The position numbers were made by a program, and so were the translations under genes. A stretch of DNA of 64,000 nt. Origin: Pseudomonas ekonensis. GTDB taxonomy: Bacteria; Pseudomonadota; Gammaproteobacteria; Pseudomonadales; Pseudomonadaceae. The stretch covers positions 1,832,001 to 1,896,000 of the forward strand of contig NZ_JAHSTS010000002.1 in the NCBI RefSeq assembly GCF_019145435.1, written 5' to 3'. Below, in pieces: positions 45,299 through 55,789 of the stretch (the stretch's first letter is position 1; each line of letters opens with the position of its first letter). The notes under the pieces were generated by a model. It had not been told where the DNA came from. It saw only the letters and a list, made by a program, of their open reading frames with translations, and did not search any database.

Positions 45299-46564
45299 AT
45301 GAAGCGTCGCAGTTTGATCAAGGCTTTCACACTCTCGGCAAGCATTGCCGCGATGGGCATGACCTGGACGGCCCAGGCCGCCGAGACCATCAAGGTCGGG
45401 ATTCTGCATTCGTTGTCCGGCACCATGGCGATCTCCGAGACGTCCCTCAAGGACATGGCGCTGATGACCATCGACGAAATCAACGCCAAGGGCGGCGTCA
45501 ACGGCAAGCTGCTGGAGCCGGTGGTGGTGGACCCGGCGTCGAACTGGCCGCTGTTCGCCGAGAAGGGCCGGCAACTGCTGACCCAGGACAAGGTGGCAGT
45601 GGTGTTCGGCTGCTGGACCTCGGTGTCGCGCAAATCGGTGCTGCCGGTGTTCGAGGAGCTCAACGGCCTGCTGTTCTACCCGGTGCAGTACGAAGGCGAG
45701 GAAATGTCGCCGAACGTGTTCTACACCGGCGCCGCGCCCAACCAGCAGGCGATCCCGGCGGTCGAGTACCTGATGAGCGAGGACGGCGGCGGCGCCAAGC
45801 GCTTCTTCCTGCTCGGCACCGACTACGTCTACCCGCGCACCACCAACAAGATCCTGCGTGCGTTCCTGCACTCCAAAGGCGTGGCCGACAAGGACATCGA
45901 AGAGGTCTACACCCCGTTCGGCCACAGCGACTACCAGACCATCGTGGCCAACATCAAAAAGTTCTCGGCCGGCGGCAAGACCGCGGTCATCTCCACCGTC
46001 AACGGCGACTCCAACGTGCCGTTCTACAAGGAACTGGCCAACCAGGGCCTGAAAGCCACCGACGTGCCGGTGGTGGCGTTCTCGGTGGGCGAGGAAGAAC
46101 TGCGCGGCATCGACACCAAGCCGCTGGTGGGCAACCTCGCGGCGTGGAACTACTTCGAGTCGGTCGAGAACCCGGTGAACAAACAGTTCGTCGATGACTG
46201 GAAAGCCTACGCGAAGAAACACAACCTGCCGGGCGCCGACAAGGCCGTGACCAACGACCCGATGGAGGCCACCTACGTCGGCATCCACATGTGGGCCCAG
46301 GCGGTGGAGAAAGCCAAGTCCACCGACGTCGACAAGGTGCGCGAAGCCCTCGCCGGCCAGACCTTCGCCGCGCCGTCGGGCTACACCCTGACCATGGACA
46401 AGACCAACCACCACCTGCACAAGCCGGTGATGATCGGCGAGATCCAGCCGGACGGTCAGTTCAACGTGGTCTGGCAGACCGAAGGCCCGGTGCGCGCCCA
46501 GCCGTGGAGCCCGTTCATCCCGGGCAACGACAAGAAGCCGGAGTATGCGGTGAAGAGCAACTGA
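45299..46564 (+). CDS. urtA: Urea ABC transporter, substrate-binding protein
   Basis: Periplasmic urea receptor. The 421 residues begin with a twin-Arg-like or Sec signal (MKRRSLIKAFTLSASIAAMGMTWTAQA) and show the UrtA pattern VGILHSLSGTMAISETSLKDM, GGVNGKLLEPVVVDPASNWP, VVFGCWTSVSRKSVLPVFEE and YPVQYEGEEMSPNVFYTGAAPNQQ (quoted within its first 20). Followed by a hairpin and a REP pair before urtB, as expected when the binding protein must be made in excess. Confidence 0.97.
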   Translation: MKRRSLIKAFTLSASIAAMGMTWTAQAAETIKVGILHSLSGTMAISETSLKDMALMTIDEINAKGGVNGKLLEPVVVDPASNWPLFAEKGRQLLTQDKVAVVFGCWTSVSRKSVLPVFEELNGLLFYPVQYEGEEMSPNVFYTGAAPNQQAIPAVEYLMSEDGGGAKRFFLLGTDYVYPRTTNKILRAFLHSKGVADKDIEEVYTPFGHSDYQTIVANIKKFSAGGKTAVISTVNGDSNVPFYKELANQGLKATDVPVVAFSVGEEELRGIDTKPLVGNLAAWNYFESVENPVNKQFVDDWKAYAKKHNLPGADKAVTNDPMEATYVGIHMWAQAVEKAKSTDVDKVREALAGQTFAAPSGYTLTMDKTNHHLHKPVMIGEIQPDGQFNVVWQTEGPVRAQPWSPFIPGNDKKPEYAVKSN

Positions 46565-46574
46565 CCCCTTGAAC

Positions 46575-46605
46575 GTCAGGCTTGGGCACAACGCCTGAGC
46601 CTGAC
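46575..46605 (+). terminator. Hairpin between urtA and urtB
   Basis: GTCAGGC (46575-46581) pairs with GCCTGAC (46599-46605), with inner pairing GGGC/GCCT. There is no T run. A probable partial terminator or mRNA-stabilising stem that raises urtA relative to urtBCDE. Confidence 0.5.
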
Positions 46606-46613
46606 ACCGATCC

Positions 46614-46701
46614 TGTGGGAGCTGGCTTGCCAGCGATGGCATCACCTCGGTTCGCCAGGTGCACCGGGTCGCCTGCATCGCCGGCAAGCCAGCTCCCACA
46701 C
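46614..46701. repeat. REP pair, variant family
   Basis: TGTGGGAGCTGGCTTGCCAG and its inverted partner GGCAAGCCAGCTCCCACA, a different core (CTGGCTTGCCAG) from the other REPs in the window. Confidence 0.8.
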
Positions 46702-46723
46702 AATCCAAGCAAGGCGCCTCTCT

Positions 46724-48226
46724 ATGCCCACTGCCCTTATCCGCTTGATCCTGGCCGTCGCACTTTTGCTGCCGATGGCCACCCACGCCGGGGACGCCGA
46801 AGACTTCGTCGCCGCCAACCCCGCGCAACAGGCCAAACTGCTGGAAGCCTGGGCCGCGCAGCCCGATCCGGCCCGCATCGAATTGCTCGGCGCCCTGCAG
46901 CAAGGCGAGCTGACGGTCGACGGCCAGACCAGGATCCTGCGCCTGAACAACCGCCTGCGGGGCCTGACCGACACCGCCCTGGCCAGCCACCAGTTGCTCG
47001 CCGCCGACGCGAAGATCCGCCTGGCCGCCGCGCAGCAATTGCAGAAGAGCGCCAAGCCCGCCCAATTGAACTTCCTCGACCGGCAACTGGCCGGCGAAAC
47101 CGATGAGCACGTCCACGCCGCCCTGAGCCTGGCGCTGGCCAACCTGCAACTGGCGGACGCCGCCCCGGCGGTGCGCCTGGCCGCCGTGCGCCTGCTCGGC
47201 GAGACCGGCGACCCGCTGGCCCGCACCCGTCTCGAAGGCTTGCTCGAACCCGGTGCCGAAACCGACGCCGGCGTGCGCACGGCGGCCGAAACCAGCCTGG
47301 GCCAGGTCAAGCGCAAGCTGCTGGTCGGCGACCTGCTCGGCCAGGCGTTCAGCGGCTTGTCCCTGGGCTCGATCCTGCTGCTGGCGGCGCTGGGCCTGGC
47401 GATCACCTTCGGCCTGCTCGGCGTGATCAACATGGCCCACGGCGAAATGCTGATGCTCGGCGCCTACTCGACCTACGTGGTGCAACTGCTGATCCAGCGC
47501 CACGCGCCGCAGGCCCTCGAGTTCTATCCGCTGATCGCGCTGCCGGTGGCGTTCTTCGTCACCGCCGCCATCGGCATGGCGCTGGAGCGCACAGTGATCC
47601 GCCACCTCTACGGCCGGCCGCTGGAAACCCTGCTCGCCACCTGGGGCATCAGCCTGATGCTGATCCAACTGGTGCGGCTGGCGTTCGGCGCGCAGAACGT
47701 CGAGGTGGCCAACCCGGCGTGGCTGTCCGGCGGGGTCCAGGTGCTGCCGAACCTGGTGCTGCCCTACAGCCGCCTCGTGATCATCGGCTTCGCGCTGTTC
47801 GTGGTGGCGCTGACCTGGCTGCTGCTGAACAAGACGCGCCTGGGCCTGAACGTGCGCGCCGTCACCCAGAACCGCAGCATGGCCGCCTGCTGCGGCGTGC
47901 CTACCGGGCGGATCGACATGCTCGCCTTCGGCCTGGGCTCGGGCATCGCCGGCCTCGGCGGCGTGGCGCTGAGCCAGATCGGCAACGTCGGGCCGGACCT
48001 GGGCCAGAGCTACATCATCGACTCGTTCCTGGTGGTGGTGCTCGGCGGCGTCGGCCAACTGGCCGGCAGCGTGTGCGCCGCTTTCGGCCTCGGTGTGGCC
48101 AACAAACTGCTCGAACCGCAGATCGGTGCGGTGCTCGGCAAGATCCTGATCCTTGCGCTGATCATTCTGTTCATTCAGAAGCGTCCGCAAGGCCTCTTCG
48201 CTCTCAAGGGACGGGTGATCGACTGA
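46724..48226 (+). CDS. urtB: Urea ABC transporter, permease UrtB
   Basis: A 500-residue permease. After a signal-like start it has a helical N-terminal extension of about 190 residues with Ala/Leu-rich HEAT-like repeats (AALSLALANLQLADAAPAV), characteristic of UrtB. The LivH-like membrane domain follows (GLAITFGLLGVINMAHGEM; GIAGLGGVALSQIGNVGP; VVLGGVGQLAGSV). The stop overlaps the urtC start by one base (TGATG). Confidence 0.96.
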   Translation: MPTALIRLILAVALLLPMATHAGDAEDFVAANPAQQAKLLEAWAAQPDPARIELLGALQQGELTVDGQTRILRLNNRLRGLTDTALASHQLLAADAKIRLAAAQQLQKSAKPAQLNFLDRQLAGETDEHVHAALSLALANLQLADAAPAVRLAAVRLLGETGDPLARTRLEGLLEPGAETDAGVRTAAETSLGQVKRKLLVGDLLGQAFSGLSLGSILLLAALGLAITFGLLGVINMAHGEMLMLGAYSTYVVQLLIQRHAPQALEFYPLIALPVAFFVTAAIGMALERTVIRHLYGRPLETLLATWGISLMLIQLVRLAFGAQNVEVANPAWLSGGVQVLPNLVLPYSRLVIIGFALFVVALTWLLLNKTRLGLNVRAVTQNRSMAACCGVPTGRIDMLAFGLGSGIAGLGGVALSQIGNVGPDLGQSYIIDSFLVVVLGGVGQLAGSVCAAFGLGVANKLLEPQIGAVLGKILILALIILFIQKRPQGLFALKGRVID

Positions 48227-49305
48227 TGAACCAGCCACTGCTGCTCACGGCCACGCAAAAGGCCGGCGCCACCCTCACCGCCGCCGTCGGCGCGGCGGTG
48301 TTCGCCCTGCTGATCGCCCTGGCGCTGCTGTCGCTGCTGCCGGCGGACAGCCCGCTGCACGTCTCGGCCTACACCCTGACGCTGGTCGGCAAGATCCTCT
48401 GCTACGCCGTCGTCGCCCTGGCGCTGGACCTGGTCTGGGGCTACGCCGGCCTGCTGTCCCTGGGCCACGGCCTGTTCTTCGCCCTCGGCGGCTACGCCAT
48501 GGGCATGTACCTGATGCGCCAGGCCGCCGGCGACGGCTTGCCGGCATTCATGACGTTCCTGTCGTGGAGCGAATTGCCCTGGTACTGGAGCGGCACCGAC
48601 CACTTCCTCTGGGCCCTGTGCCTGGTGGTGCTGGCGCCGGGGCTGCTGGCGCTGGCGTTCGGCTTCTTCGCCTTCCGCTCGCGGATCAAGGGCGTGTACT
48701 TCTCGATCATGACCCAGGCCCTGACCTTCGCCGGCATGCTCCTGTTCTTTCGCAACGAGACCGGGTTCGGCGGCAACAACGGCTTCACCAACTTCCGCAC
48801 GATCCTGGGCTTCGGCATCACCGAACCCGGCACCCGCGCCGCGCTGTTCCTGGCCACCGTGCTGTTGCTGGCGGCGAGCCTGTTCATCGGCTGGCGCCTG
48901 GCCCGGAGCAAGTTCGGCCGGGTGCTGACCGCCCTGCGCGATGCGGAGAACCGCCTGATGTTCTGCGGCTACGACCCGCGCGGCTTCAAGCTGTTCGTCT
49001 GGGTGTTGAGCGCGGTGCTGTGCGGACTGGCCGGCGCCCTGTACGTGCCGCAGGTGGGGATCATCAACCCGAGCGAGATGTCGCCGACCAACTCCATCGA
49101 AGCTGCGGTGTGGGTCGCCCTCGGCGGCCGCGGCACCCTGGTCGGCCCGTTGCTCGGCGCCGGCCTGGTCAACGGCATGAAGAGCTGGTTCACCGTGGCC
49201 TTCCCCGAATACTGGCTGTTCTTTCTCGGTGCGCTGTTCATCGGCGTGACCCTGTACCTGCCCAAAGGCGTGATCGGCCTGCTGAAAAAACGAGGTGAGC
49301 CATGA
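48226..49305 (+). CDS. urtC: Urea ABC transporter, permease UrtC
   Basis: A 359-residue LivM-like permease with about nine helices: WGYAGLLSLGHGLFFALGGY, FRSRIKGVYFSIMTQALTF, FGGNNGFTNF and ALGGRGTLVGPLLGAGLVNG. It pairs with UrtB in the membrane. ATG 48226 overlaps the urtB stop; the end overlaps urtD by four bases. Confidence 0.96.
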   Translation: MNQPLLLTATQKAGATLTAAVGAAVFALLIALALLSLLPADSPLHVSAYTLTLVGKILCYAVVALALDLVWGYAGLLSLGHGLFFALGGYAMGMYLMRQAAGDGLPAFMTFLSWSELPWYWSGTDHFLWALCLVVLAPGLLALAFGFFAFRSRIKGVYFSIMTQALTFAGMLLFFRNETGFGGNNGFTNFRTILGFGITEPGTRAALFLATVLLLAASLFIGWRLARSKFGRVLTALRDAENRLMFCGYDPRGFKLFVWVLSAVLCGLAGALYVPQVGIINPSEMSPTNSIEAAVWVALGGRGTLVGPLLGAGLVNGMKSWFTVAFPEYWLFFLGALFIGVTLYLPKGVIGLLKKRGEP

Positions 49306-50174
49306 GAGTGACCGCCAGCGCCGAGTTCATGCTCGAACCGGCCTTCTTCCCGCCGCTGGACCCGAACCGCGACGCCGGCACCGGCCGCGATGCCCTGGGC
49401 CTCGGCCAGCGTGCGGGCCCGGGGCTCGACACCCGCCACGGCACGATCCTGACCCTGGAAGACATCAGCGTCAGCTTCGACGGCTTCAAGGCCCTGAACG
49501 ACCTGAACCTGTACATCGGCGTCGGCGAGCTGCGCTGCATCATCGGCCCCAACGGCGCGGGCAAGACGACGCTGATGGACGTCATCACCGGCAAGACCCG
49601 CCCCACCCGCGGCAAGGCCTGGTTCGGCGAAACCCTGGACCTTGCGCAAATGAGCGAGGTGCGGATCGCCCAGGCCGGCATCGGCCGCAAGTTCCAGAAG
49701 CCCACGGTGTTCGAGGCCTTGAGCGTGTTCGAGAACCTGGAGCTGGCGCAGAAGACCGACAAGTCGGTGTGGGCCAGCCTGCGGGCGCGCCTGAGCGGCG
49801 AGCAGAAGGACCGCATCGCCGAGGTGCTGGAGACCATCCGCCTGAGCGCCTCGGTCAATCGCCCGGCGGGCCTGCTGTCCCACGGCCAGAAGCAGTTCCT
49901 GGAGATCGGCATGCTGCTGATGCAAGACCCGCAGTTGCTGTTGCTCGACGAGCCGGTGGCGGGCATGACCGACGCCGAGACCGAGTTCACCGCCGAGCTG
50001 TTCAAGTCGCTGGCGGGCAAGCATTCGCTGATGGTGGTGGAGCACGACATGGGCTTCGTCGGCGCCATCGCCGACCGCGTCACCGTGCTGCACCAGGGCA
50101 GCGTGCTGGCCGAAGGGTCGCTGGAGCAGGTGCAGGCCGATGAGCGAGTTATCGAAGTTTACTTAGGAAGGTGA
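49302..50174 (+). CDS. urtD: Urea ABC transporter, ATP-binding protein UrtD
   Basis: A 290-residue LivG-like ATPase: Walker A GPNGAGKTTLMDVITG, signature LLSHGQKQFLEIGMLL, Walker B LLLLDEPVAGMTDAE and VVEHDMGFV. The roughly 45-residue N-terminal extension before LTLEDISVSFDGF is longer than usual for LivG; later in-frame starts cannot be excluded. A heptamer-repeat palindrome separates it from urtE. Confidence 0.95.
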   Translation: MRVTASAEFMLEPAFFPPLDPNRDAGTGRDALGLGQRAGPGLDTRHGTILTLEDISVSFDGFKALNDLNLYIGVGELRCIIGPNGAGKTTLMDVITGKTRPTRGKAWFGETLDLAQMSEVRIAQAGIGRKFQKPTVFEALSVFENLELAQKTDKSVWASLRARLSGEQKDRIAEVLETIRLSASVNRPAGLLSHGQKQFLEIGMLLMQDPQLLLLDEPVAGMTDAETEFTAELFKSLAGKHSLMVVEHDMGFVGAIADRVTVLHQGSVLAEGSLEQVQADERVIEVYLGR

Positions 50175-50187
50175 ATCGGCCAGCTCC

Positions 50188-50275
50188 AAGCCGCAAGCTT
50201 CAAGCGGCAAGCCAAAAACAAATCCGTACACCCTCCCGTTCTAACTTGCAGCTTGAAGCTTGCCGCTTGAAGCCC
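50188..50275. repeat. Heptamer-type inverted repeat between urtD and urtE
   Basis: GCTTCAAGCGGCAAG at 50197-50211 is perfectly inverted as CTTGCCGCTTGAAGC at 50259-50273, within CAAGCNGCAAG-like units. Same family as the repeat near 11520. Confidence 0.75.
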
Positions 50276-50291
50276 AACTAACGGAGTTCCG

Positions 50292-50990
50292 ATGCTACAG
50301 GTCCAAAAACTTCATCAGTATTACGGCGGTAGCCACATCCTGCGCGGCCTGAGCTTCGAGGCGAAGGTCGGCGAAGTCACCTGCCTGCTCGGGCGCAACG
50401 GCGTGGGCAAGACCACGCTGCTCAAATGCCTGATGGGCCTGTTGCCGGCCAAGGAAGGCACGGTGAACTGGGAAGGCCGAGCGATCACCGCGCACAAGCC
50501 GCACCAGCGCGTGCACGCCGGCATCGCCTACGTGCCCCAGGGCCGGGAAATCTTCGCGCGGCTGAGCGTGGAAGAGAACCTGCTGATGGGCCTGTCGCGC
50601 TTTCCCGGCCGTGAGGCCAAAGAGGTGCCGGCGTTCATCTACGAGCTGTTCCCGGTGCTGCAGCAAATGAAGCAGCGGCGCGGCGGCGACCTGTCCGGCG
50701 GCCAGCAGCAACAGCTGGCCATCGGCCGCGCCTTGGCCAGCCGCCCGCGACTGCTGATCCTCGATGAGCCCACCGAAGGCATCCAGCCGTCGGTGATCAA
50801 GGAAATCGGCGCCGTCATCAAGCGGCTCGCCGCCCGCGGCGACATGGCGATCCTGCTGGTGGAGCAGTTCTACGACTTCGCCGCCGAGCTGGCCGACCAG
50901 TACCTGGTGATGTCCCGCGGCGAGATCGTGCAGCAGGGCCGCGGAGAAAATATGGAGGCCGAGGGTGTGCGCGGGCTGGTAACGATCTAG
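50292..50990 (+). CDS. urtE: Urea ABC transporter, ATP-binding protein UrtE
   Basis: A 232-residue LivF-like ATPase: LLGRNGVGKTTLLKCLMG, YVPQGREIFARLSVEENL, LSGGQQQQLAIGRALA and [16 protein letters not shown]. It starts with MLQVQKLHQYYGGSHILRG, diagnostic of UrtE. GGAG lies five bases upstream. Followed by ureD after 30 bases. Confidence 0.96.
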   Translation: MLQVQKLHQYYGGSHILRGLSFEAKVGEVTCLLGRNGVGKTTLLKCLMGLLPAKEGTVNWEGRAITAHKPHQRVHAGIAYVPQGREIFARLSVEENLLMGLSRFPGREAKEVPAFIYELFPVLQQMKQRRGGDLSGGQQQQLAIGRALASRPRLLILDEPTEGIQPSVIKEIGAVIKRLAARGDMAILLVEQFYDFAAELADQYLVMSRGEIVQQGRGENMEAEGVRGLVTI

Positions 50991-51020
50991 TCTGTAGCGT
51001 CCCGGCGATCATCGAAGAAC

Positions 51021-51860
51021 ATGAACTCACCCGTCCCCACCGCCCTGTTCACCCCGAGCTGGCACGCCGAACTGGAGCTGGCCTACGCCCGCTCCGGCGA
51101 CTGCACCCGCCCGACCCGGCGCCGCCACCTCGGCCCGTTGCGCGTGCAAAAGCACCTGTACGCCGAAGGGCCCGAGGTCTGCCAGCACATCATCGTGCAC
51201 CCGCCGGGCGGCATCGCCGGCGGCGACCGGCTGAACATCGACGCCCATGTCGAACGGGACGCCTGGGCCCAGATCACCAGCCCCGGCGCGGCCAAGTGGT
51301 ACCGCGCGGCCGGGCCGGCCTTCCAGCGGCTCGACCTGCGCGTCGGCCCCGGGGCGACCCTGGAATGGCTGCCCCAGGAAACCATCGTCTACAGCGCCGC
51401 CCAGGCCGAACTCACCACCTCGATCGACCTTGAAGGGGACGCCCGCCTGTTCTACTGGGACGTGGTGGCGCTGGGCCGCCCGGCCGCCGGCGAGCGCTTC
51501 GACCGCGGCCACTTCCAGGCGCACCTGGACATCCGCCGCGACGGTCGGCCGCTCTGGCACGAACGCCAGCGCATCGCAGGCAGCGACGGCCTGCTGGACT
51601 CGCCGATCGGGCTGGACGGCCATCCGGTGTTCGCCACGTTGCTGGTCACCGGCGAGATCGACGCCGGGCTGCTGGAGCGCTGCCGTGCCCTGGCCCCTGA
51701 CGTGCGCGGTGACCTGACCCAATTGCCGGGGTTGCTGGTGGCCCGTTGCCTGGCCGCCGAGGCGTTGCAGGCCCGCGCCTGGCTGATCGGCCTGTGGCGC
51801 CTGCTGCGCCCGGCGCTGCTGGGCCGCGAGGCCGTGCCGCCACGGATCTGGAACACCTGA
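51021..51860 (+). CDS. ureD: Urease accessory protein UreD
   Basis: A 279-residue chaperone that helps nickel insertion and lysine carbamylation of urease as part of UreDFG. Seen: [32 protein letters not shown], the PGAAKWYRA motif and [10 protein letters not shown]. The partner genes ureE, ureF and ureG are not in this window; in pseudomonads they are often at a second locus. Confidence 0.95.
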   Translation: MNSPVPTALFTPSWHAELELAYARSGDCTRPTRRRHLGPLRVQKHLYAEGPEVCQHIIVHPPGGIAGGDRLNIDAHVERDAWAQITSPGAAKWYRAAGPAFQRLDLRVGPGATLEWLPQETIVYSAAQAELTTSIDLEGDARLFYWDVVALGRPAAGERFDRGHFQAHLDIRRDGRPLWHERQRIAGSDGLLDSPIGLDGHPVFATLLVTGEIDAGLLERCRALAPDVRGDLTQLPGLLVARCLAAEALQARAWLIGLWRLLRPALLGREAVPPRIWNT

Positions 51861-51873
51861 ATGGAGATTTTCC

Positions 51874-51900
51874 GGGGGAGCGGGCTCGCTCCCACAGGGA
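51874..51900. repeat. Single REP unit
   Basis: GGGGGAGCGGGCTCGCTCCC, a shortened REP hairpin between ureD and ureA. Confidence 0.7.
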
Positions 51901-51952
51901 TCGGCACCCGCCGCTCCGACACCTTTTCGAACTGCCCTGACGGATGTCTACG

Positions 51953-52255
51953 ATGGACCTGACCCCACGCGAAAAAGACAAGCTGCTGATCTTCACCGCC
52001 GGCCTCGTCGCAGAGCGGCGCCTGGCCCGCGGCGTGAAGCTCAACTACCCCGAAGCCATGGCCTACATCTCCGCCGCGTTGCTCGAAGGCGCCCGCGACG
52101 GCCAGACCGTGGCCGACCTGATGCACTACGGCACCACCCTGCTGACCCGCGAGCAGGTGATGGAAGGCATCCCGGAAATGATCCCGGAGATCCAGGTCGA
52201 AGCGACATTCCCCGACGGCACCAAACTGGTCACCGTCCACCAACCGATCGCCTGA
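51953..52255 (+). CDS. ureA: Urease subunit gamma
   Basis: 100 residues, the exact family size, beginning [20 protein letters not shown]. Seen: [20 protein letters not shown] and [20 protein letters not shown]. An ATG at 51944 would add three residues. Forms the UreABC holoenzyme with the subunits encoded downstream, from which it is separated by two acetyltransferase genes. Confidence 0.97.
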   Translation: MDLTPREKDKLLIFTAGLVAERRLARGVKLNYPEAMAYISAALLEGARDGQTVADLMHYGTTLLTREQVMEGIPEMIPEIQVEATFPDGTKLVTVHQPIA

Positions 52256-52264
52256 GGCCGCGCC

Positions 52265-52798
52265 ATGACCTACACCCTGCGCGATGCGCTGCACGCCGAC
52301 CTGCCGGCGATCCGCGACATCTACAACGACGCCGTGCTCAACACCACGGCCATCTGGAACGAACAGGCGGTGGACCTGGGCAACCGCCAGGCGTGGTTCA
52401 GCGCCCGCCAGGCCCAGGCCTACCCGATCCTGGTGATCACCGACGCCGACAACACCGTGCTCGGCTACGCTTCCTTCGGCGACTGGCGGCCGTTCGACGG
52501 TTTCCGCCACACCGTCGAGCATTCGGTCTACGTGCGCAGCGACCAGCGCGGCAACGGCCTGGGGCCCAAACTGATGACGGCGCTGATCGAGCGGGCGAAG
52601 GCCTGCGGCAAGCACGTGATGGTCGCCGCCATCGAAAGCGGCAACGCGGCGTCGATCCGCCTGCACGAGCGCACAGGCTTCATCGTCACCGGGCAGATGC
52701 CGCAGGTGGGCACCAAGTTCGGCCGCTGGCTCGACCTGACGTTCATGCAACTGACCCTCAATCCCGGCGCGCAGCCACCGGCCGCCCACAAGGAGTGA
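52265..52798 (+). CDS. GNAT acetyltransferase, methionine sulfoximine/phosphinothricin type
   Basis: A 177-residue N-acetyltransferase with [40 protein letters not shown] (core [11 protein letters not shown]) and the acetyl-CoA loop [12 protein letters not shown]. This is the Pat/PITA family; the P. aeruginosa protein at the same place (PA4866, from memory) acetylates methionine sulfoximine and sulfone. It would protect glutamine synthetase from such inhibitors, which fits a nitrogen-assimilation operon. Confidence 0.88.
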   Translation: MTYTLRDALHADLPAIRDIYNDAVLNTTAIWNEQAVDLGNRQAWFSARQAQAYPILVITDADNTVLGYASFGDWRPFDGFRHTVEHSVYVRSDQRGNGLGPKLMTALIERAKACGKHVMVAAIESGNAASIRLHERTGFIVTGQMPQVGTKFGRWLDLTFMQLTLNPGAQPPAAHKE

Positions 52799-53643
<845 letters not shown>

Positions 53644-53654
53644 GTCGACTTCAG

Positions 53655-53760
53655 CTGCAAGCTGCAAGCTGCAAGCTGCAAGCTGCAAGAAAGAGCCTCT
53701 TGCGGCGCCCCTATCTGCTTTTTCTTGAGGCTTGCAGCTCAAAGCTTGCAGCTCAAATAC
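53655..53760. repeat. Tandem CTGCAAG heptamers between ureB and ureC
   Basis: Five exact head-to-tail CTGCAAG copies (53655-53689), followed after about 45 bases by inverted GCTTGCAGCTCAAAGCTTGC units. The whole can fold into a long stem. Confidence 0.8.
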
Positions 53761-53773
53761 GAGGAACGAGTGA

Positions 53774-55474
53774 TTGAAGATTTCCCGTCAAGCCTACGCC
53801 GACATGTTCGGCCCCACCGTCGGCGACAAGGTGCGCCTGGCCGACACCGAGCTGTGGATCGAAGTCGAGCGGGACTTCACCACCTACGGCGAAGAAGTGA
53901 AGTTCGGCGGCGGCAAGGTGATCCGCGACGGCCAGGGCCAGAGCCAGCGGCTGGCCGCCGAGGTGGTCGACACCGTGATCACCAACGCGCTGATCGTCGA
54001 CCACTGGGGCATCGTCAAGGCCGACGTCGGCCTCAAGGACGGGCGCGTCAACGCCATCGGCAAGGCCGGCAACCCGGACATCCAGCCCGGCGTCACCTTC
54101 GCCATCGGCGCCGCCACCGAAGTCATCGCCGGCGAAGGCATGATCCTCACGGCCGGCGGCATCGACACCCACATCCACTTCATCTGCCCGCAGCAGATCG
54201 AAGAGGCGCTGATGAGCGGCGTCACCACCATGATCGGCGGCGGCACGGGGCCGGCCACCGGCACCAACGCCACCACCTGCACCTCGGGGCCGTGGCACCT
54301 GGCGCGGATGCTCCAGGCCGCCGACGCGTTCCCGATGAACATCGGCCTCACCGGCAAGGGCAACGCCAGCCTGCCGGAGCCGCTGATCGAGCAGGTCAGG
54401 GCCGGCGCCATCGGCCTCAAGCTGCATGAGGACTGGGGCACCACCCCGGCGAGCATCGACAACTGCCTCAGCGTCGCCGACCGGTTCGATGTGCAGGTGG
54501 CGATCCACACCGACACCCTCAACGAATCCGGTTTCGTCGAGACCACCCTGGGCGCGTTCAAGGGCCGCACCATCCACACCTACCACACCGAGGGCGCCGG
54601 CGGCGGCCATGCGCCGGACATCATCAAGGCCTGCGGCTTCCCCAACGTGCTGCCGAGCTCGACCAACCCGACCCGGCCGTTCACCCGCAACACCATCGAC
54701 GAACACCTGGACATGCTGATGGTCTGCCATCACCTGGATCCGAGCATCGCCGAAGACGTGGCGTTCGCCGAAAGCCGCATCCGCCGCGAAACCATCGCCG
54801 CCGAAGACATCCTCCACGACCTCGGCGCGTTCTCCATGATCAGCTCCGACAGCCAGGCCATGGGCCGGGTCGGCGAGGTCATCACCCGCACCTGGCAGAC
54901 CGCCGACAAGATGAAGCGCCAGCGCGGCCCGCTGCCCCAGGACGGGGAAGGCAACGACAACTTCCGCGCCAAGCGCTACATCGCCAAGTACACGATCAAC
55001 CCGGCGATCACCCACGGCATCAGCCATGAGGTCGGTTCGGTGGAAGTGGGCAAATGGGCCGACCTGGTGCTGTGGCGCCCGGCGTTCTTCGGGGTCAAGC
55101 CGACGCTGATCCTCAAGGGCGGCGCCATCGCCGCCAGCCTGATGGGCGACGCCAACGCCTCGATCCCCACGCCGCAGCCGGTGCATTACCGGCCGATGTT
55201 CGCCAGCTACGGCGGCTCGCTGCACGCCACCAGCCTGACCTTCATCAGCCAGGCCGCCCACGAGGCCGGGCTGCCCGAGGCCCTGGGCCTGAAGAAGACC
55301 ATCGGCGTGGTCAAGGGCTGCCGCGACGTGCGCAAGACAGACCTGATCCACAACGACTACCTGCCGGCCATCGACGTGGACCCGCAGACCTACCAGGTCA
55401 AGGCCGACGGCGTGCTGCTGTGGTGCGAACCGGCGGACACCCTGCCGATGGCCCAGCGGTACTTCCTGTTCTAG
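53774..55474 (+). CDS. ureC: Urease subunit alpha
   Basis: Catalytic nickel subunit, 566 residues. Seen: [16 protein letters not shown] (metal His pair), [15 protein letters not shown] with the carbamylated Lys, [32 protein letters not shown] and [20 protein letters not shown] with the catalytic flap His. The start is TTG at 53774, seven bases after GAGGAA, giving the invariant [21 protein letters not shown] palindromic element begins two bases after its TAG stop. Confidence 0.97.
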   Translation: MKISRQAYADMFGPTVGDKVRLADTELWIEVERDFTTYGEEVKFGGGKVIRDGQGQSQRLAAEVVDTVITNALIVDHWGIVKADVGLKDGRVNAIGKAGNPDIQPGVTFAIGAATEVIAGEGMILTAGGIDTHIHFICPQQIEEALMSGVTTMIGGGTGPATGTNATTCTSGPWHLARMLQAADAFPMNIGLTGKGNASLPEPLIEQVRAGAIGLKLHEDWGTTPASIDNCLSVADRFDVQVAIHTDTLNESGFVETTLGAFKGRTIHTYHTEGAGGGHAPDIIKACGFPNVLPSSTNPTRPFTRNTIDEHLDMLMVCHHLDPSIAEDVAFAESRIRRETIAAEDILHDLGAFSMISSDSQAMGRVGEVITRTWQTADKMKRQRGPLPQDGEGNDNFRAKRYIAKYTINPAITHGISHEVGSVEVGKWADLVLWRPAFFGVKPTLILKGGAIAASLMGDANASIPTPQPVHYRPMFASYGGSLHATSLTFISQAAHEAGLPEALGLKKTIGVVKGCRDVRKTDLIHNDYLPAIDVDPQTYQVKADGVLLWCEPADTLPMAQRYFLF

Positions 55475-55476
55475 GC

Positions 55477-55611
55477 TCTGTGTGAAAAGCCTTGATACTC
55501 GGTGATGCTGCGTTGAAAACAGCCTCGGAATGCTCATTTACAACCCGTAAACTCCGCTTCCTCGGCTGTTTTCGCCTTGCCTGACCTTCGTCTCAAAACT
55601 TTTCACACAGA
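55477..55611. mobile_element. MITE-like nested palindromic element at the ureC stop
   Basis: Perfect 13-bp terminal inverted repeats TCTGTGTGAAAAG (55477-55489) and CTTTTCACACAGA (55599-55611). Nested inside are GAAAACAGCC (55515-55524)/GGCTGTTTTC (55564-55573) and TTTAC/GTAAA around 55544. CTAGGC flanks it on the left (55471-55476, including the ureC TAG) and recurs at 55614-55619, a likely target duplication. There is no coding capacity. The rest of the 315-base gap to the next gene shows nothing recognisable. Confidence 0.65.
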
Positions 55612-55789
55612 CCCTAGGCTCGCCGACGCACGGCTCGAAGGTCCCGGATCCGCGCATGCCGCGCGGGCCGGGGCCTTTTGCGCGGTCGCTTGCGGCCCGG
55701 TGCCGACCGTGCCCCGGCGGTCGTGAAAATCCTGCCAGACGGACTACGCTTCGAAACGCTGCCCCGTGAATCGCATCAGGTAACCGTTT

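Noticed and set aside
45188..48238. A 1016-codon minus-strand open frame opposite urtA-urtB
   Set aside because: Antisense to two clear urea-transport genes; composition is Val/Gly/Arg/Gln-biased with no family features.
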